Shown here: positions 53,828 to 64,000 of the stretch, piece by piece | Position numbering within the stretch: position 1 is the stretch's first letter | Layout of the letters: every line of letters begins with the position of its first letter | Assembly (NCBI RefSeq): GCF_037126465.1 | Contig: NC_088202.1 | Span: 85,478,160 to 85,542,159 of the forward strand | Reading direction: 5' to 3' | Source: Ornithodoros turicata | Lineage: Eukaryota; Arthropoda; Arachnida; Ixodida; Argasidae | DNA length: 64,000 bases | Made by a program: the position numbers and the translations under genes | Notes under the pieces: generated by a model | Databases searched by the model: none | What the model was told of the DNA's origin: nothing | The model's input: only the letters and a program-made list of their open reading frames with translations

Positions 53828-53835
53828 GTGGTAAC

Positions 53836-54190
53836 AGCATTGCTAGGGTCGCTATCATCAATGTGTCCTTCCCTCCGAGCACGAGCAGTCCGTGAGATCA
53901 CGCTGGAAATGTTGCGGGGGAAGAGATCTACAGGCTCCTTACCAAGTCCTCGGTGGCGTCCTCTGCAGGCACTCACAGGGCTTTTAAAGAAGCGGCGTGT
54001 ACAGTAATAGACTTCGAGAGTGGGGCTCGGAGTCCGCACATGGGCAAACACTTCAGATTTCAAAGTTGGAGGCTGCTGTCCGCCTCTCCACGAAATGATC
54101 CGCCCTTGGTCCCGATGGGACTTCACACATGGTTGTGGTTGTGGAACAACATGGTTTGGGTGTCTATCACCAATGTGGTCTTCCCTCCCT
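53836..54190 (+). repeat. LINE-linker unit, plus orientation
   Basis: AGCATTGCTAGGGTCGCT, GCTGGAAATGTTGCGGGGGA, ATAGACTTCGAGAGTGGGGC and TTTCAAAGTTGGAGGCTGCT continue the array beyond the hAT end. Confidence 0.75.
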
Positions 54191-54204
54191 GAATGGACTT
54201 GTCC

Positions 54205-54470
54205 GTGCCAAAGGGCACTCACTGATTGGCCTTGTCCGAGTGACGCTTTCTCCGATTTCTAAAGAGGGAATTTCGGCATACTCTCAACATCCGTGGTCTG
54301 CTCATGTCATGTATTACATCAAATTGTACAGAAACTAATCCACTAATTCGCGTCGGATTTACAGCGTTACTGTTGGTGATGAACGAGGATTAAAACGACA
54401 CTATATAGTTTCGGAATGGACCGTGATGGACGCGACACTCTCTTTAAAGTGCAACTACGGTCTGATAAAT
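54205..54470. repeat. Dispersed repeat R1, copy 2
   Basis: Counterpart of 7625-7860, ending at TTTAAAGTGCAACTA. The same TTAAAGTGC(A/C)ACTA sequence is found inverted at 54929-54942, so a second TIR-like element may occupy about 54454-54942; its middle has GTAGGTGGCGCCACCAGGAG but no coding. Confidence 0.6.
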
Positions 54471-54942
54471 TATATTTATGATATTTCGTACTGTAAATCA
54501 ACCTCGCTTGAAGACTCCGTACACAAATTATAAATACAGTCAGTGAACATTACGCTATTCCACAAATTTTCGAAAGAACCCGCAAAACATCATAGTTTCG
54601 GATTCTCCAACAGTAGGTGGCGCCACCAGGAGCTCTGGCGTCTGTCTCCTGGTAACAGCGTGCGTCTCCACTACTGCCCCATGTTGGAAGACTATCGCCA
54701 GCAGCGGTGGTACGGTGACTGAAATCTGCCCTCGAGGGGCAATGTTGCCAGACGCCTGGGTAGATTGGACACACTTCATAATTAATTTTAATTTTAGAGA
54801 AGAAATTCATTTTATGATACTTCCCAGTCACATAGAGAAACAATATATTGGAAGGACACAGTGTGCGACACGTAGATTGCAGTGGCATCAATTCGGTAAG
54901 ATTCTGAATTATGAGATTTAGTCAATAGTGGCACTTTAATGT

Positions 54943-55814
54943 CGTCATGGCAGTGCTGTACGGTCGGTCTGTGGTCGCGATTCAGCATGTTGCGGCATAT
55001 ACATGTGTGGCTCCCCGTTAGGGACCTTTCGGAAAGCAATACCCGGGATCCATCGCCTCCTCATAGGCCATTTCATACCGATACTTCACATACACACTGC
55101 CAACTAGGAGGGTGTCTTCAGGACCACACCAGCCAAGAGTGTTCAGTTGTGGCTTGGCGTCGCTCGAGCGACGCCATATGTGCTATGGCACATGATGTAG
55201 GGGTCACCCCACCTCTGTGCGCGACTGGCAACGTATCACGGGAACCGTCCGGGATGTTGCAATGCTGCAGCTCTGCCTTCACATTCAGCCCTATCGTTGC
55301 CGTATTTCTAAGCATAAGCTGTTATCGTACTGGGCTATGCCAACATGAGCCCCACGGCATCCTGGAGTGAAGGCTGAAGTTGTGGCAAGAACCGTATAGG
55401 AAAGACAGAGGTCTATACAGAGGAGTCGTCCGGGTGTGTCTGCCCGCTTCTTCATTCCAGTAAATGTCGCAATGACCACGAATCCACAGCAGGGAGGCTC
55501 TGCCCCAGCTCATAGCAAGGCAACTTCATACCTGTACAACTCATACCAGACCCATCTCATATCAAGTCAACTCACGCTACACCCGGTTTATACCAGGACG
55601 TGCCGAACCCGGGCATCGTGTAACGGGACAACTCGTACCGGGAAAGATCATACTAGGACTAGTGTCTTACACTGAAGAAAATTCACAAAGCACACAAATA
55701 ACATTTTACTGGGGCACATTGAAGTGGATTAAGGTGGAATACACACAACGGAAACATGGACAAAGGTTCGCTTTGGACTAGTCAGACAACACGTAATAGC
55801 TACACGCTATACCC
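54943..55814. other. Unassigned; 22-bp perfect palindrome at 55155-55176
   Basis: TGGCGTCGCTCGAGCGACGC with CA is self-complementary. 55540-55660 has repeated ACC(A/G)GGA-like steps. No gene. Confidence 0.5.
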
Positions 55815-55879
55815 ATAGCAAGCCGGCTCTTTACCTGCCTAACCTTGCCTTTCACTTTTTAATAAACATATCCCCCCTC
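55815..55879 (+). mobile_element. LINE 3' tail
   Basis: ATAGCAAGCCGGCTCTTTAC, CCTAACCTTGCC and AATAAACATATCCCCCC. Group 3' signature. Confidence 0.65.
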
Positions 55880-56047
55880 CATGATCCATGATAGTTGTAT
55901 AGATCCATGATAGTCTGTATGAACCAGGTAGGATTTGAAATACGAGTATGTCGAAACTTTGGCATGTTTCCAGTCAACCAACCAACGCGCTCTGCATCTT
56001 CTTGTAGGTATGACTTTTTTTTTCTTTTTTTTTCGTATACCTCATAT

Positions 56048-57983
56048 CAGGGTGTCGAACCGAAACGTTTTTGGTTCCGGTTTTCGTTCCGGTTCTATCA
56101 TAAACGGTTCGGTACCGCTTCTGCTCCGGAGCAAAAAAATAATGGTTCATACCGGTTTTCACCGGTTCCGCCTCTGGTGGGCATATGCATTCCCAGAAAA
56201 AAAGAATTCAATGTTGCAAAATGTAAACCCGTTTATTCCGCATACATGGTATTTAATATTAATAGGCAGCTGAGAAATTGGTAGCTCCTGGCTCCAGTTA
56301 AGAACTTTGAAAGAGAAACAATCCTGAAACAAAGAAAGACTGCCTGTTCAAATAGGCATTCTCCTTTCTTGTAGCGCATGATAGCCGGTATCTATTTTGT
56401 GGCTGACTGCAGAAAGAGCACGCCATCAAAAGTCCCCGGAGCAAGGCGAGACCTCTGAGCTGACAGAACGAACTTTAGCGCGTTCCACGCTGACTCGTGT
56501 AGCTGACACGCTGAGGGCAACTGCCTCCAAACCATGAAGTTCTGGGTGACGTTGTTTCCTCTCCTCCCAGAACTTCAAAACGTTCTTGTCTCTTTGAAGA
56601 CGCGGTTCCTTGTCTAGCATTTCCAGGAGACGCTGCACATCAACCTGTCCGACTCCGAGGGAACTCGCACTGTGCGAGTTCAAACCAGCTTCGGCTTCCT
56701 TTTCTCTCGAGAGCATGGAGTTGGAGTTGGACGAACTAAAAATAATACAGAGAGCATCTTCCGGATCTCCTGACTCTTCCGTGACTACCGGTGCAACGCC
56801 GCTCCGTGTCTCACTTTGCAGCAAAGACACGATCCGTTTCCATGTCTTGTTTAAGTGCATTCTGGCCTGGAACTTCTGCTCGGGAGCGAGGCGAACACGG
56901 TACCGAGGATCCATGTATATCGCTGCACAGAAGATATCTGTCTCAAGAAGCTGCCCTTCTCTTCTTTTCATTGACTGGGTTAATGCCTCCGCGAATGGGG
57001 AAGAAATTCGGGAAGTATCCATGACACACTGCAGCCATGTGCCGTATAGAAGTTTCCTATAGTCAGCTGCTCTCTCTGCAAGTCTTTCGTCGCTTCCTCT
57101 GCAGGCTGGAGCGCCGCAGCTATCTGTTCTACCTCTGCCCACATGTGTTCAGTCCATCGTAAGCTTTCTTCTCTCGGCGAATCCTCTTATCTCTATCAGG
57201 CTGACGGTCATGTCCAGAGCGGACATCCAGAGCGTCGGGCAGTCGATGACTGGCTTCTTTAGCATGAGCTGTGGCATAACAGGTTGGACGCGCAACTTTT
57301 TCACGAGAGCACGGGACTCTTCAACAAGATGGCTACAACCCGAAACCTTCAGCGCCTCCAGCGCGTCGTTGACTGCAAGTTGCAGCGTGTGAGCGGTGCA
57401 CCTCATCCCTTTCAGCAAACCAGAACGATCCAGAGAAGCGTGCTCTCAGAATTGTCCAGCACACACTGGAATGCATGGGCTCGGCATGGCCTCGAGTTCG
57501 TTTTCCTCTTCAGACGCCGGACTACCCCGCTTCTCGTCCTCCGTTTCACGAAGCAGTCCAGTGTTTCTTCTTAAGAGGAACGTAACCAGAGAGAAGTGTA
57601 TGGACGGATGAAATTAGTACGAACACTACGGCACATTGGTAGAGAGTCACAACCGGTCACATACCTCTAAGTCTAAGTGCCCGAACAATAAAACGTTGCA
57701 AAGGGAGCCTAAGGGTCATAGTATACCGGCATGCATTCCACCGTACCCGTAACCCTCGTAAAGTATCCGTGACATGACTTAAGAACGCGCGACGTCAGTT
57801 CCATTCGCTTATTCATAGTCCAAACCGGCGAAGTTTTTGTCTTGGACCAAAAACCTTTAAATAAATTTTTCGGTTTCCCTCCAGAGCGAAAAAAAAAAAA
57901 CTTGTACGGTTTCGATTCCGTTCCGGTTCGCACCAAAATAGCGCTTTTTTCGGTTTTGGTTTTCGGTTCGCTCCGACACCCTG
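56048..57983 (-). mobile_element. hAT transposon with TIRs and transposase
   Basis: Left terminus CAGGGTGTCGAACCGAAACG and, inverted at 57983, CAGGGTGTCGGAGCGAACCG. Subterminal regions are rich in CGGTTCC/GGTTTTCG. Flanking 8-mers CCTCATAT (56040-56047) and CCTGATAC (57984-57991) match 6 of 8. The transposase lies on the minus strand. At 1936 bp it is shorter than an autonomous member, and its N-terminus is missing. Confidence 0.8.
56426..57600 (-). pseudogene. hAT transposase, central and C-terminal part
   Basis: Frame 57149-57418: RCTAHTLQLAVNDALEALKV and LKKPVIDCPTLWMSALDM, the RCxAHxLxLxV and CxTRWxS blocks of the hAT catalytic core (Trp kept, Arg replaced by Leu). After a frame change near 57145 the 238-codon frame (56426-57142) gives IFCAAIYMDPRYRVRLAPEQ (the ALDPRYK block) and NVLKFWEERKQRHPELHGLE, then VALSVSATRVSVERAKV, the hATC domain; the usual Phe after VERA is lost. 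Upstream to 57600 an acidic stretch (DEKRGSPASEEENELEAM) leads in. Zinc finger absent. Inactive. Confidence 0.85.
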
Positions 57984-58149
57984 CCTGATACGCCTCAACG
58001 TGTGTTTCATGTGCAACGCTTCCATGTGCGCTTTCATGAGAATCTCCTAAGAGATGATTGTAGATTCCTGCTTCACATCGTATATAGGATAAGCCGTTTG
58101 CGAACATACAACGATGTTCTGACATCTCAACACTCATTATATAAGCCCT

Positions 58150-58222
58150 ATGAGTGCCCTATAAGCCCTCTGTCTGGCTGACCTTTCCTTTCTGGTTGCC
58201 TTTTTTTTTCGTAATAAACATA
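58150..58222 (+). mobile_element. LINE 3' tail
   Basis: AAGCCCTCTGTCTGGCTGAC, CTTTCCTTTC and GTAATAAACATAAG. Group signature but ending in A-rich sequence instead of a C run. Confidence 0.6.
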
Positions 58223-58252
58223 AGAAATAAGAAACATAATACATAATAAGAA

Positions 58253-58753
58253 AGAAGCGGCTGTTTCTTACTCTCTGTGGGTAGAAAATTGCTAAGTTGG
58301 ATTAGTTGTACGCCTTATACCATCAAATTGATCAAGAGCACATATTTACGTAGACTGTTGCATTCAGGAAACAATTCGCGAAGTGCATGAATGGAAATAC
58401 TTCGAATTGAACAGTGCAGCGTGATATGTCGAGTGATATGAAATATTGCAACATGCATAGGGCACAAATTCGCAAGAAAGAACCGCTAACTATTTTTGCC
58501 TCTGCGTCGGTGGAAAATTGCTAATTGTAATGGAAGCCAGCTAAGTCATATAGCTTTATTTCACCCAATTCACGAAGAGCACATATTTACGTATAGACCT
58601 TTGCATTCAGGGGACCATTTGCGAAGTTCGGTGACTATTTGCAGTCCTGGGGAGTAAATGTCGGGGATAGGGGACTAAAATGGGGAGTGATTGCAGTCTA
58701 GGGGACTAGGAGCTGCAATTACTCCCCATTTTACTCATTTTTTTCTTAGAGTG
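58253..58753. mobile_element. MITE family R3, copy 2, internally duplicated
   Basis: 58400-58753 matches 37060-37400 closely and ends CTTAGAGTG. 58253-58395 is a more diverged second copy of the segment at 58480-58640 (GTAGAAAATTGCTAA / GTGGAAAATTGCTAA; AGAGCACATATTTACGTA), so the element carries a partial tandem duplication. Confidence 0.65.
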
Positions 58754-58849
58754 TGCTTACCCAGCGGCTAATCTGGTTTATACCAAACATCGTAAAAGTG
58801 GAGCTAATGTTCATCCTACAGTGTGTGGGAATATTTATCCCACTCGCGG

Positions 58850-59115
58850 GTCCCCCTGTCCATTCTGCCGCTGAAGAAGGACTCAAGCAACCAAAGAATA
58901 AACAAATAGACAACAGTTTATTACCATACCGGATCCAACCCAGCCCACCGTTCTCCGACCAAACAAACGCCCGGAGCAACTGTCTGCGTGCCAAGCCAGA
59001 TAGGCCCAGGGAAGCCTCTCTTCCGTGCTGCACGCGCAGCTTCGCTTTTATACCAAAAGCCCTGCCCATACATGACATCACAACCACGTGTGCGCACCCC
59101 CTACACCACGTTCCG
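58850..59115 (-). mobile_element. Candidate solo LTR with TATA box and poly(A) signal
   Basis: On the minus strand TATAAAAGCG (59043-59052) lies in GC-rich surroundings, is followed by ACGCAGACAGTTGCTCC-type transcribed sequence, then AATAAA (58917-58922) and a T-rich TTGTTTATTCTTTGG. A TATA box 125 bases before a poly(A) signal is the compact U3-R-U5 plan of an LTR. The boundaries and any target duplication are not certain and no gag-pol is nearby. Confidence 0.4.
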
Positions 59116-59556
59116 AGAAGGCATACATGATTATGTTATCGCAATCTGAGAGCGATGCAGCGGTGGTACAGAAAACACGATAACAGTGATCGCTTCCCAA
59201 GTTAGATAACATTCGAGATAGTCTGTTCACTACAAGTGAAGGTTCGTAAGCAATCTTTGCCTGATGATGAACTGGACGTTTCCAATTAATCCTACATGCA
59301 GGCTGCGCCTTTTTATGTTGTTTCTTTCTTTCTTCTTTTCCCTTTTTCTTTCTTTCTTTCTTTGTTAAGCTACTACTGTTGCACTAAAGAGCACAGGTGC
59401 CTCCTATTTATTATGCCTGTATAGTTTCAGCCTATATGTTTTAGTAAGATCGCGCGCAGCAGGTGACAAAAGAATTGTTGTAAATATTGTTCGAACCCGA
59501 TATCTTTCGTGACAGTGTTTGTTTAATGCATAAAATACACGTGTAATGCATAAAGT
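59116..59556. other. Unassigned; (TTTC)n tract at 59322-59362
   Basis: Simple CT-rich sequence with TTTC repeats. No coding. Confidence 0.5.
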
Positions 59557-59632
59557 ACAACAACAACAAATAAATTATTGATAATGAATGGGGAAATTTG
59601 CCACGTAAGGTGCGGCCCACTACCCCAAAGCA
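59557..59632. repeat. Dispersed repeat, copy 2 of 2
   Basis: CAACAACAACAAATAAATTA, TGATAATGAATGGGGAAATT, GCCACGTAAGGTGCGGCCCA, CTACCCCAAAG. Partner of 3862-3945. Confidence 0.75.
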
Positions 59633-59744
59633 TAATGGGGCATGAAGTACAAGTTTAATGCTTAAAATACCAATAACAATATACATTATACAGCAGCTTG
59701 TCTCTGCGCAGGAGAGGGAACCAGCTCGCATGGCGTATACGCCA

Positions 59745-59940
59745 CGCGAGCTGGTCCTCTCTGGTAGTTAGCATGATCGCCTTCCACGCCGAGACTGGGA
59801 GGTGACGCGAGTTCGAATCCCGGCACCGGCTGTGCTGTCTGAGATTTTCCCTGGGTGTTCCGGCAGACTTTCCAGACGAATGTCGGCACAGCTACCCCTG
59901 AAGTAGGCCCAGGACGCATACTAACCCTCCCTATCCCCCG
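59745..59940 (+). mobile_element. SINE-A, 3'-truncated
   Basis: Head with a TCTGGTAGTTAGCATGATCG A-box-like element and GAGTTCGAATCCCGG B box, then CCGGCTGTGCTGTCTGAG and GTAGGCCCAGGACGCATAC. It stops before the GTCGTGACG tail. Confidence 0.75.
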
Positions 59941-61495
59941 CGCCGTCCTCTCTCCATCTGTCCACGTTGCGTGTGTACGTCGCTGATAGCCACAGTTGCT
60001 TCGCGGCGCTAACATGGAATTGAGAAAAAGGAGTTAAGTTCGGAGACACCACGCGACGAAGTGTCCGTCCACTCACAAGGCAACAGTAAGGGGGTATTTG
60101 TAGACCTGCATGGTGCTCCGCATGTGTCCACAGAACAAAGCACGTCCGCCTCACCTTGAAATATTTGGGACCAATGAGGTCGCTCCACCAGGCAATGGGG
60201 GGAAGAGGGAAACTGGGAAGCTGCGCAGACAGCTAACCTACTTGCATAGCATATTTTTATTGGACTTTACTGTTTGACGCGTCAAGTGAAATATCGCTTT
60301 TTCGTATCACACTAGCCATCGTTTTCCAGAAGTTTGAGTCCATCTCTCTGATCCCCTTGAATGCTTCCGCAGCCTTTGTCTGTACAACGCACACGCAAGA
60401 TAAAGTACGGGGCTTGCAGTGAGGATCAAATTAATGAAAAGGCGTTAGATAGCTAAACTATATTTTATAAAACGCAATATAGGCTATAAACTCACGTAAA
60501 AATTGTCATCGCCGATAAATCGTGAAACAAAAAACCCGTACCAATGCCTATATACCGCCTGTTAAGCCTCGGGTATGTTCGGGTTGGCGTTGTTCCATAA
60601 CAGGAGAAGCTTACTTAGGATGGTAGAATTTTAATTTCAGAGGGCTGTGGTGGAGGTTGTAGGAGGGTGCGACACCCACATCTGCTGACTTTTCTGGCTT
60701 TGTTGGCCTTCCTAGCAGATTACTTTTTTTTTAGGGGGGGGAATCTCAGATGAAAGTTATTTTGCGTTCTTACAATTTGGAAATATGACACACACTTATG
60801 TCTTCTACAATTTGTTTAAAAGAATCACATGCCCCAACAGCTCAAGAGCAACGACAACAAATACAGGTGACAACGACATAGGGTGTTTCATGTGAGATAT
60901 TAGGTGGGTAACTCACCGCACAATTCAGGTGTTTTGGGTGGCTGTACTACACAGAATAGAAAAAGGACGAAATGAAGAAAGAAAAATCACCTAAAGCAGC
61001 TCAAGAAAATGGCACAATAGCGTATTGATAATACACAGAAAAGAATTGTTTATAAATTTTCGGTATTTACTGTAATATGGAAGTTGAACATTTTTTATTA
61101 CGTGATTTCTAAGCACTCTGTAACGTTACCGAAAGAGACAGGAACTAACTACGTTGCTCGTTGGGAAAAAGCAGAGGGAACGAGTTCTCGTTACCCGTAG
61201 GTAGGGGAGGTACTTGTATGTTACAATGGTATTCCACGGAGCCCTGGTGCAAAAAACCATGTGCCTTATTTCCACTAACATTTTCCGTTCAATTCCCTTT
61301 CAGAAGACGGCCGAAATTTCGGAGAGACACTGTACCTCTACCAATAGCAGTACAGTCTCTGTTCGAAATAAAAAATATCGACGCTACAGACCTGAGGCTT
61401 TTGCTTCGAGCTACCTTCACCTGATCGCTGGATCTTCCAGTTTTCGAGTTTCAGCAATAACTGTTGCCCAAATTGACCGTCAATTATCTCGGTGC
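59941..61495. other. No recognised feature
   Basis: No repeat or frame with a recognisable motif. 61382-61412 shares CTGAGGCTTTTGCTTC with R2, too short to call. Confidence 0.4.
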
Positions 61496-62391
61496 GTTTT
61501 CTCGTGAAAATGACCGCCTCCACATGGGGTCGACCTTAGGTCATTTCCTTTTTAATGTGTTTATTAATGATTTACCAGCCTGTGTACATAACTCATCGGT
61601 ACTCCTCTACGCTAATGATATCAAGTTGTACAGATGCATTGAAAGTTATAATGATTGTGATCTACTGCAAGGGGACATTTCTCGCATTCATATGTGGAAT
61701 ATTCGGAAGACTCTCGCTATCTCCTTCACTAGAAAAGCTAATTCCATTGTTCACTGTTACACACTTGACTCCAATTATATAAGAAGAGATTCCGTTGTTC
61801 GTGATCTTGGGATACTCACTGACAGCTCTCTAACATTTCAGCCACACGTGTCGAGTATAACAAGTTCAGCGATGCGCAAACTTGGTATCATTGTACGCAT
61901 CACTAAGTCATTTGCTCAACCAATGTGTTTGTTTAGCTTATTCTTTGGTGTTGTGCTGTCCATCCTGGAATTTGCCACTGTCGCCTGGAACTGTACAAGC
62001 AAAGCGCTTTCTGACGATATTGAACATGTCCAACGCCGCTTCATTTCTATTCTCTATATGACCGACATATTAATGTCAGAGTATACTACAGTTACGAGCA
62101 TATCCCAGAGAAACTTGGCTTGCAAACCTTGTCAATAAAGATTGTGTCTTCTTGTACAAACTAGTCCAGTCCGTCTTCAACTCCCCTGATTTACGACACT
62201 TAATTAATCTCCATGCAGCTTCTCATTTGCTTAGATATCATCCAATCTTTCATGTCGAGCGTATATACAAGCTAAGTCCGGTCAGTCGTCTACTAACGTG
62301 CTGGAATAAACTGTTCGAGAATCAAGGTGTAGACATATTCGCTCATTTTTCTAATGTTACTAATGCCATCAAGACGATTCTTCATGTATAG
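61464..62391 (+). pseudogene. Reverse transcriptase C-terminal half (CR1/Jockey-like)
   Basis: GSTLGHFLFNVFINDLPACV matches the GVPQGSxLGPLLFNxxINDLP block. The catalytic box is YAND (61608-61619) instead of YADD, which should abolish activity. Then DISRIHMWNIRKTLAISFT, RRDSVVRDLGILTDSSLTFQ and ILEFATVAWNCTSKALSDDI (post-RT). A stop at 62138 precedes a second frame (62152-62391) with LHAASHLLRYHPIFHVERIY, the usual end of such proteins. Confidence 0.8.
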
Positions 62392-62612
62392 TTTATGTTG
62401 TCTTCCGTTTAGTTGTTTCGTTTTTCCCACGACTGACTTCAACATTTGCTGTTTTGTCTACTGTATTTATTGTGTAGCTTCTTTGTATTTATGTGTATTT
62501 ATGATCTTTGCATTTTTTAATTTATTCATGTTTCGCGCACCATTTCCCAGACCTTCGGATTGTTTATGGGCACCTTATCAAAAATAAATAAACAATAATA
62601 ATAATAATTTGT
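61496..62612 (+). mobile_element. 5'-truncated CR1/Jockey-like LINE
   Basis: RT second half followed by the C-terminal tail, a 200-base UTR and an (AAT)n end at 62594-62612. There is no RNase H and no poly(C) signature, so it is a different lineage from the other LINEs in the window. Confidence 0.75.
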
Positions 62613-63544
62613 TATTATAATTATTAAATAACAATAATAATGCCGCCATAATTCATTTTATAGAAAGAAACGTGGTTCTTTTCCAAGAAGGCGCTACGTG
62701 GTCAACGACACCAGTGGCGGTCTGAGGAACCCGCAGACTCGACGTCCAGGTCAAGTCACCACATGTTGTATGCACATGGGATGTCGCTCATGTCGTTCAT
62801 ATTGCTGAGAAATGCAGAAGTGAGTTCGGCTAGTTGGTGTATAGCTGCAAAAAACTATGATTAGTTGTAAGTAGCGCTTGGTGTGCGTGTGCTCCCTCTC
62901 ACTGTCCCTTTTGTATGCGCTTATTCCTTTTTGCAGTTCACATTGCGACGAAGCAGAAACGAAAAACAAAACGAAAAGGAACAATGTTAAAACTTGGACA
63001 CGTGGTTAGTTAGGTGGACAGGGGTTAGTACATGGTGTAAGATTACAAAACCCGCTGTGATGGATAAAAGCGACCAAACCAAAGACCATGCAGTGCGTGT
63101 CTTGTTCCTGCGTTGTCTTTGTTTTCGCTTTTACCCAGCACTGGGAGCACATGGGGTACATGATGGCAAGAAATTGTTCTGAGGCTGGAACATACAAAGG
63201 GACAAACACAATACGAGCCTCAAGTTGTCTGGGATGACTTGGCATTGACTTGGGGTGACGAGGTACCAGTTCTTGCAACGAAATTCGTTACGCGTCACAT
63301 TCTTACGAATTACATTACGAACATTACGTTACATCGTTGGCGCCCTCTACAGTTCCTGTGGCACTCTTTACGGAGAGGAACAAACGTTTATCACCTCATC
63401 ATTACACATTGCTGACTAACGGCCTTCTTTCTCCACCATGTACACGTGTCTCCCTGTTTCGCTTGAACTTTTGTGACAGGTGCGGAAACTTGACAGTTCG
63501 TTACTTCCTGCTCAAGGCCATGCACTGCAACACCCGAACGGTCG
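62613..63544. other. No recognised feature
   Basis: 63290-63335 has TTACGAATTACATTACGAAC-like steps that may be a worn transposon terminus. No gene. Confidence 0.4.
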
Positions 63545-63600
63545 CGGGGCAGTATTGCTTGCAGTACTGCTCCTGGAAATATTTTCCCTAATCCAACTGA
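63545..63600 (+). repeat. Single unit of the non-tRNA SINE head
   Basis: GCGGGGCAGTATTGCTTGCA, GTACTGCTCCTGGAAATATT and TTCCCTAATCC match the head repeats at 8505-8740 on the other strand. No SINE body follows, so the motif exists independently. Confidence 0.65.
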
Positions 63601-64000
63601 TTTGTGTCCTGTTTCGAGATGCAAGCCCCCCCCCCCCCAAAAAAAAAAAAAGAAGTAAATGAATGAAAAACAAAGAACGGAAAAATCGGAGGGAAACTAG
63701 TTTTTGCCCGTTCTTTCTTCTTTTTTTTTTTCCGCGTTGTCGGAAAAATTGCCCAAGATTTCCATTCTAGAAAATAAAAACGTAAAGATATCGTAAAATA
63801 TAACGCATAAATGAGGAGAAAATATCAACGAAACATATGCCTCGTTGAGATAACCAATCATCATCGTGTGACGTTCATTGTGAATGGAATGGTTGTGGTG
63901 CAGTAGCTTGCTGTGAACTGTTAATAACGTTTTGACTTTCGCTGCTGTCTTTCTTGTTTTATAGCTGCGGCGTCTGTAAGGTACGAGCCGGGAGCAGCGA
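63601..64000. other. Unassigned; C13/A12 run at 63626-63650
   Basis: A C run directly followed by A run, then AT-rich sequence without coding. Confidence 0.45.

Noticed and set aside
61378..61412. R2 repeat copy
   Set aside because: Similarity covers only about 16 bases (CTGAGGCTTTTGCTTC).

Overview
The window looks like repeat-dense, non-coding DNA from an arthropod nuclear genome, most likely a chelicerate such as a tick. That guess rests on the repeat mix: tRNA-headed SINEs, RNase H-bearing non-LTR retrotransposons whose 3' ends run into poly(C), many hAT families, palindromic mariner-type MITEs, a THAP-type exon and CCTAA-like motifs in a satellite. No marker gene confirms it. I find no intact host gene, rRNA, functional tRNA, CRISPR array or bacterial operon. 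Almost every long reading frame is a decayed transposon piece or chance.

Layout. 1-4.8 kb: a hAT transposase remnant, a LINE tail, and a 431-bp hAT deletion derivative with target duplications. 4.8-9.4 kb: a tandemly duplicated LINE RNase H/C-terminal region, another LINE tail and three SINEs, two with an unusual non-tRNA head. 10.2-13.6 kb: a LINE on the minus strand (10494-13056) with a 13-bp target duplication, inserted in a 180-bp tandem-repeat region. 13.6-15.4 kb: unassigned. 15.43-25.92 kb: an 87-bp satellite of about 120 copies with recent kilobase-scale higher-order duplications. Its distal edge is interrupted by a 1150-bp hAT (25919-27068). 27-37.5 kb: a SINE, a candidate THAP exon (31041-31126), a foldback MITE with TA duplications, a hAT with a perfect 8-bp duplication (32731-33865), palindromic mariner MITEs and another foldback.

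37.5-47.6 kb is a nested nest of retroelements. A minus-strand LINE (LINE-C) is split by a plus-strand LINE (LINE-B, 40331-47327; duplication CATCAGGTCC/CATGAGGTCC). LINE-B itself contains a tRNA-SINE (11/12-bp duplication), two LINE tails, an 897-bp palindromic mariner MITE at a TA, and a 5'-truncated LINE (12/13-bp duplication) whose 3' tail matches the tail of the local SINE family. The 100-N gap in LINE-C (39223-39322) has the same 10 bases on both sides and is probably artificial.

48-64 kb: inverted repeats (one nearly perfect 50-bp palindrome), a tandem array derived from a LINE linker that appears to carry a 1-kb inversion, a hAT with recognisable transposase (56048-57983), a candidate solo LTR, repeated MITEs, a SINE and a CR1/Jockey-like RT fragment. 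The order of events can be read from the target duplications: successive layers of transposition in a region apparently free of coding constraint, possibly pericentromeric or subtelomeric heterochromatin (inference).
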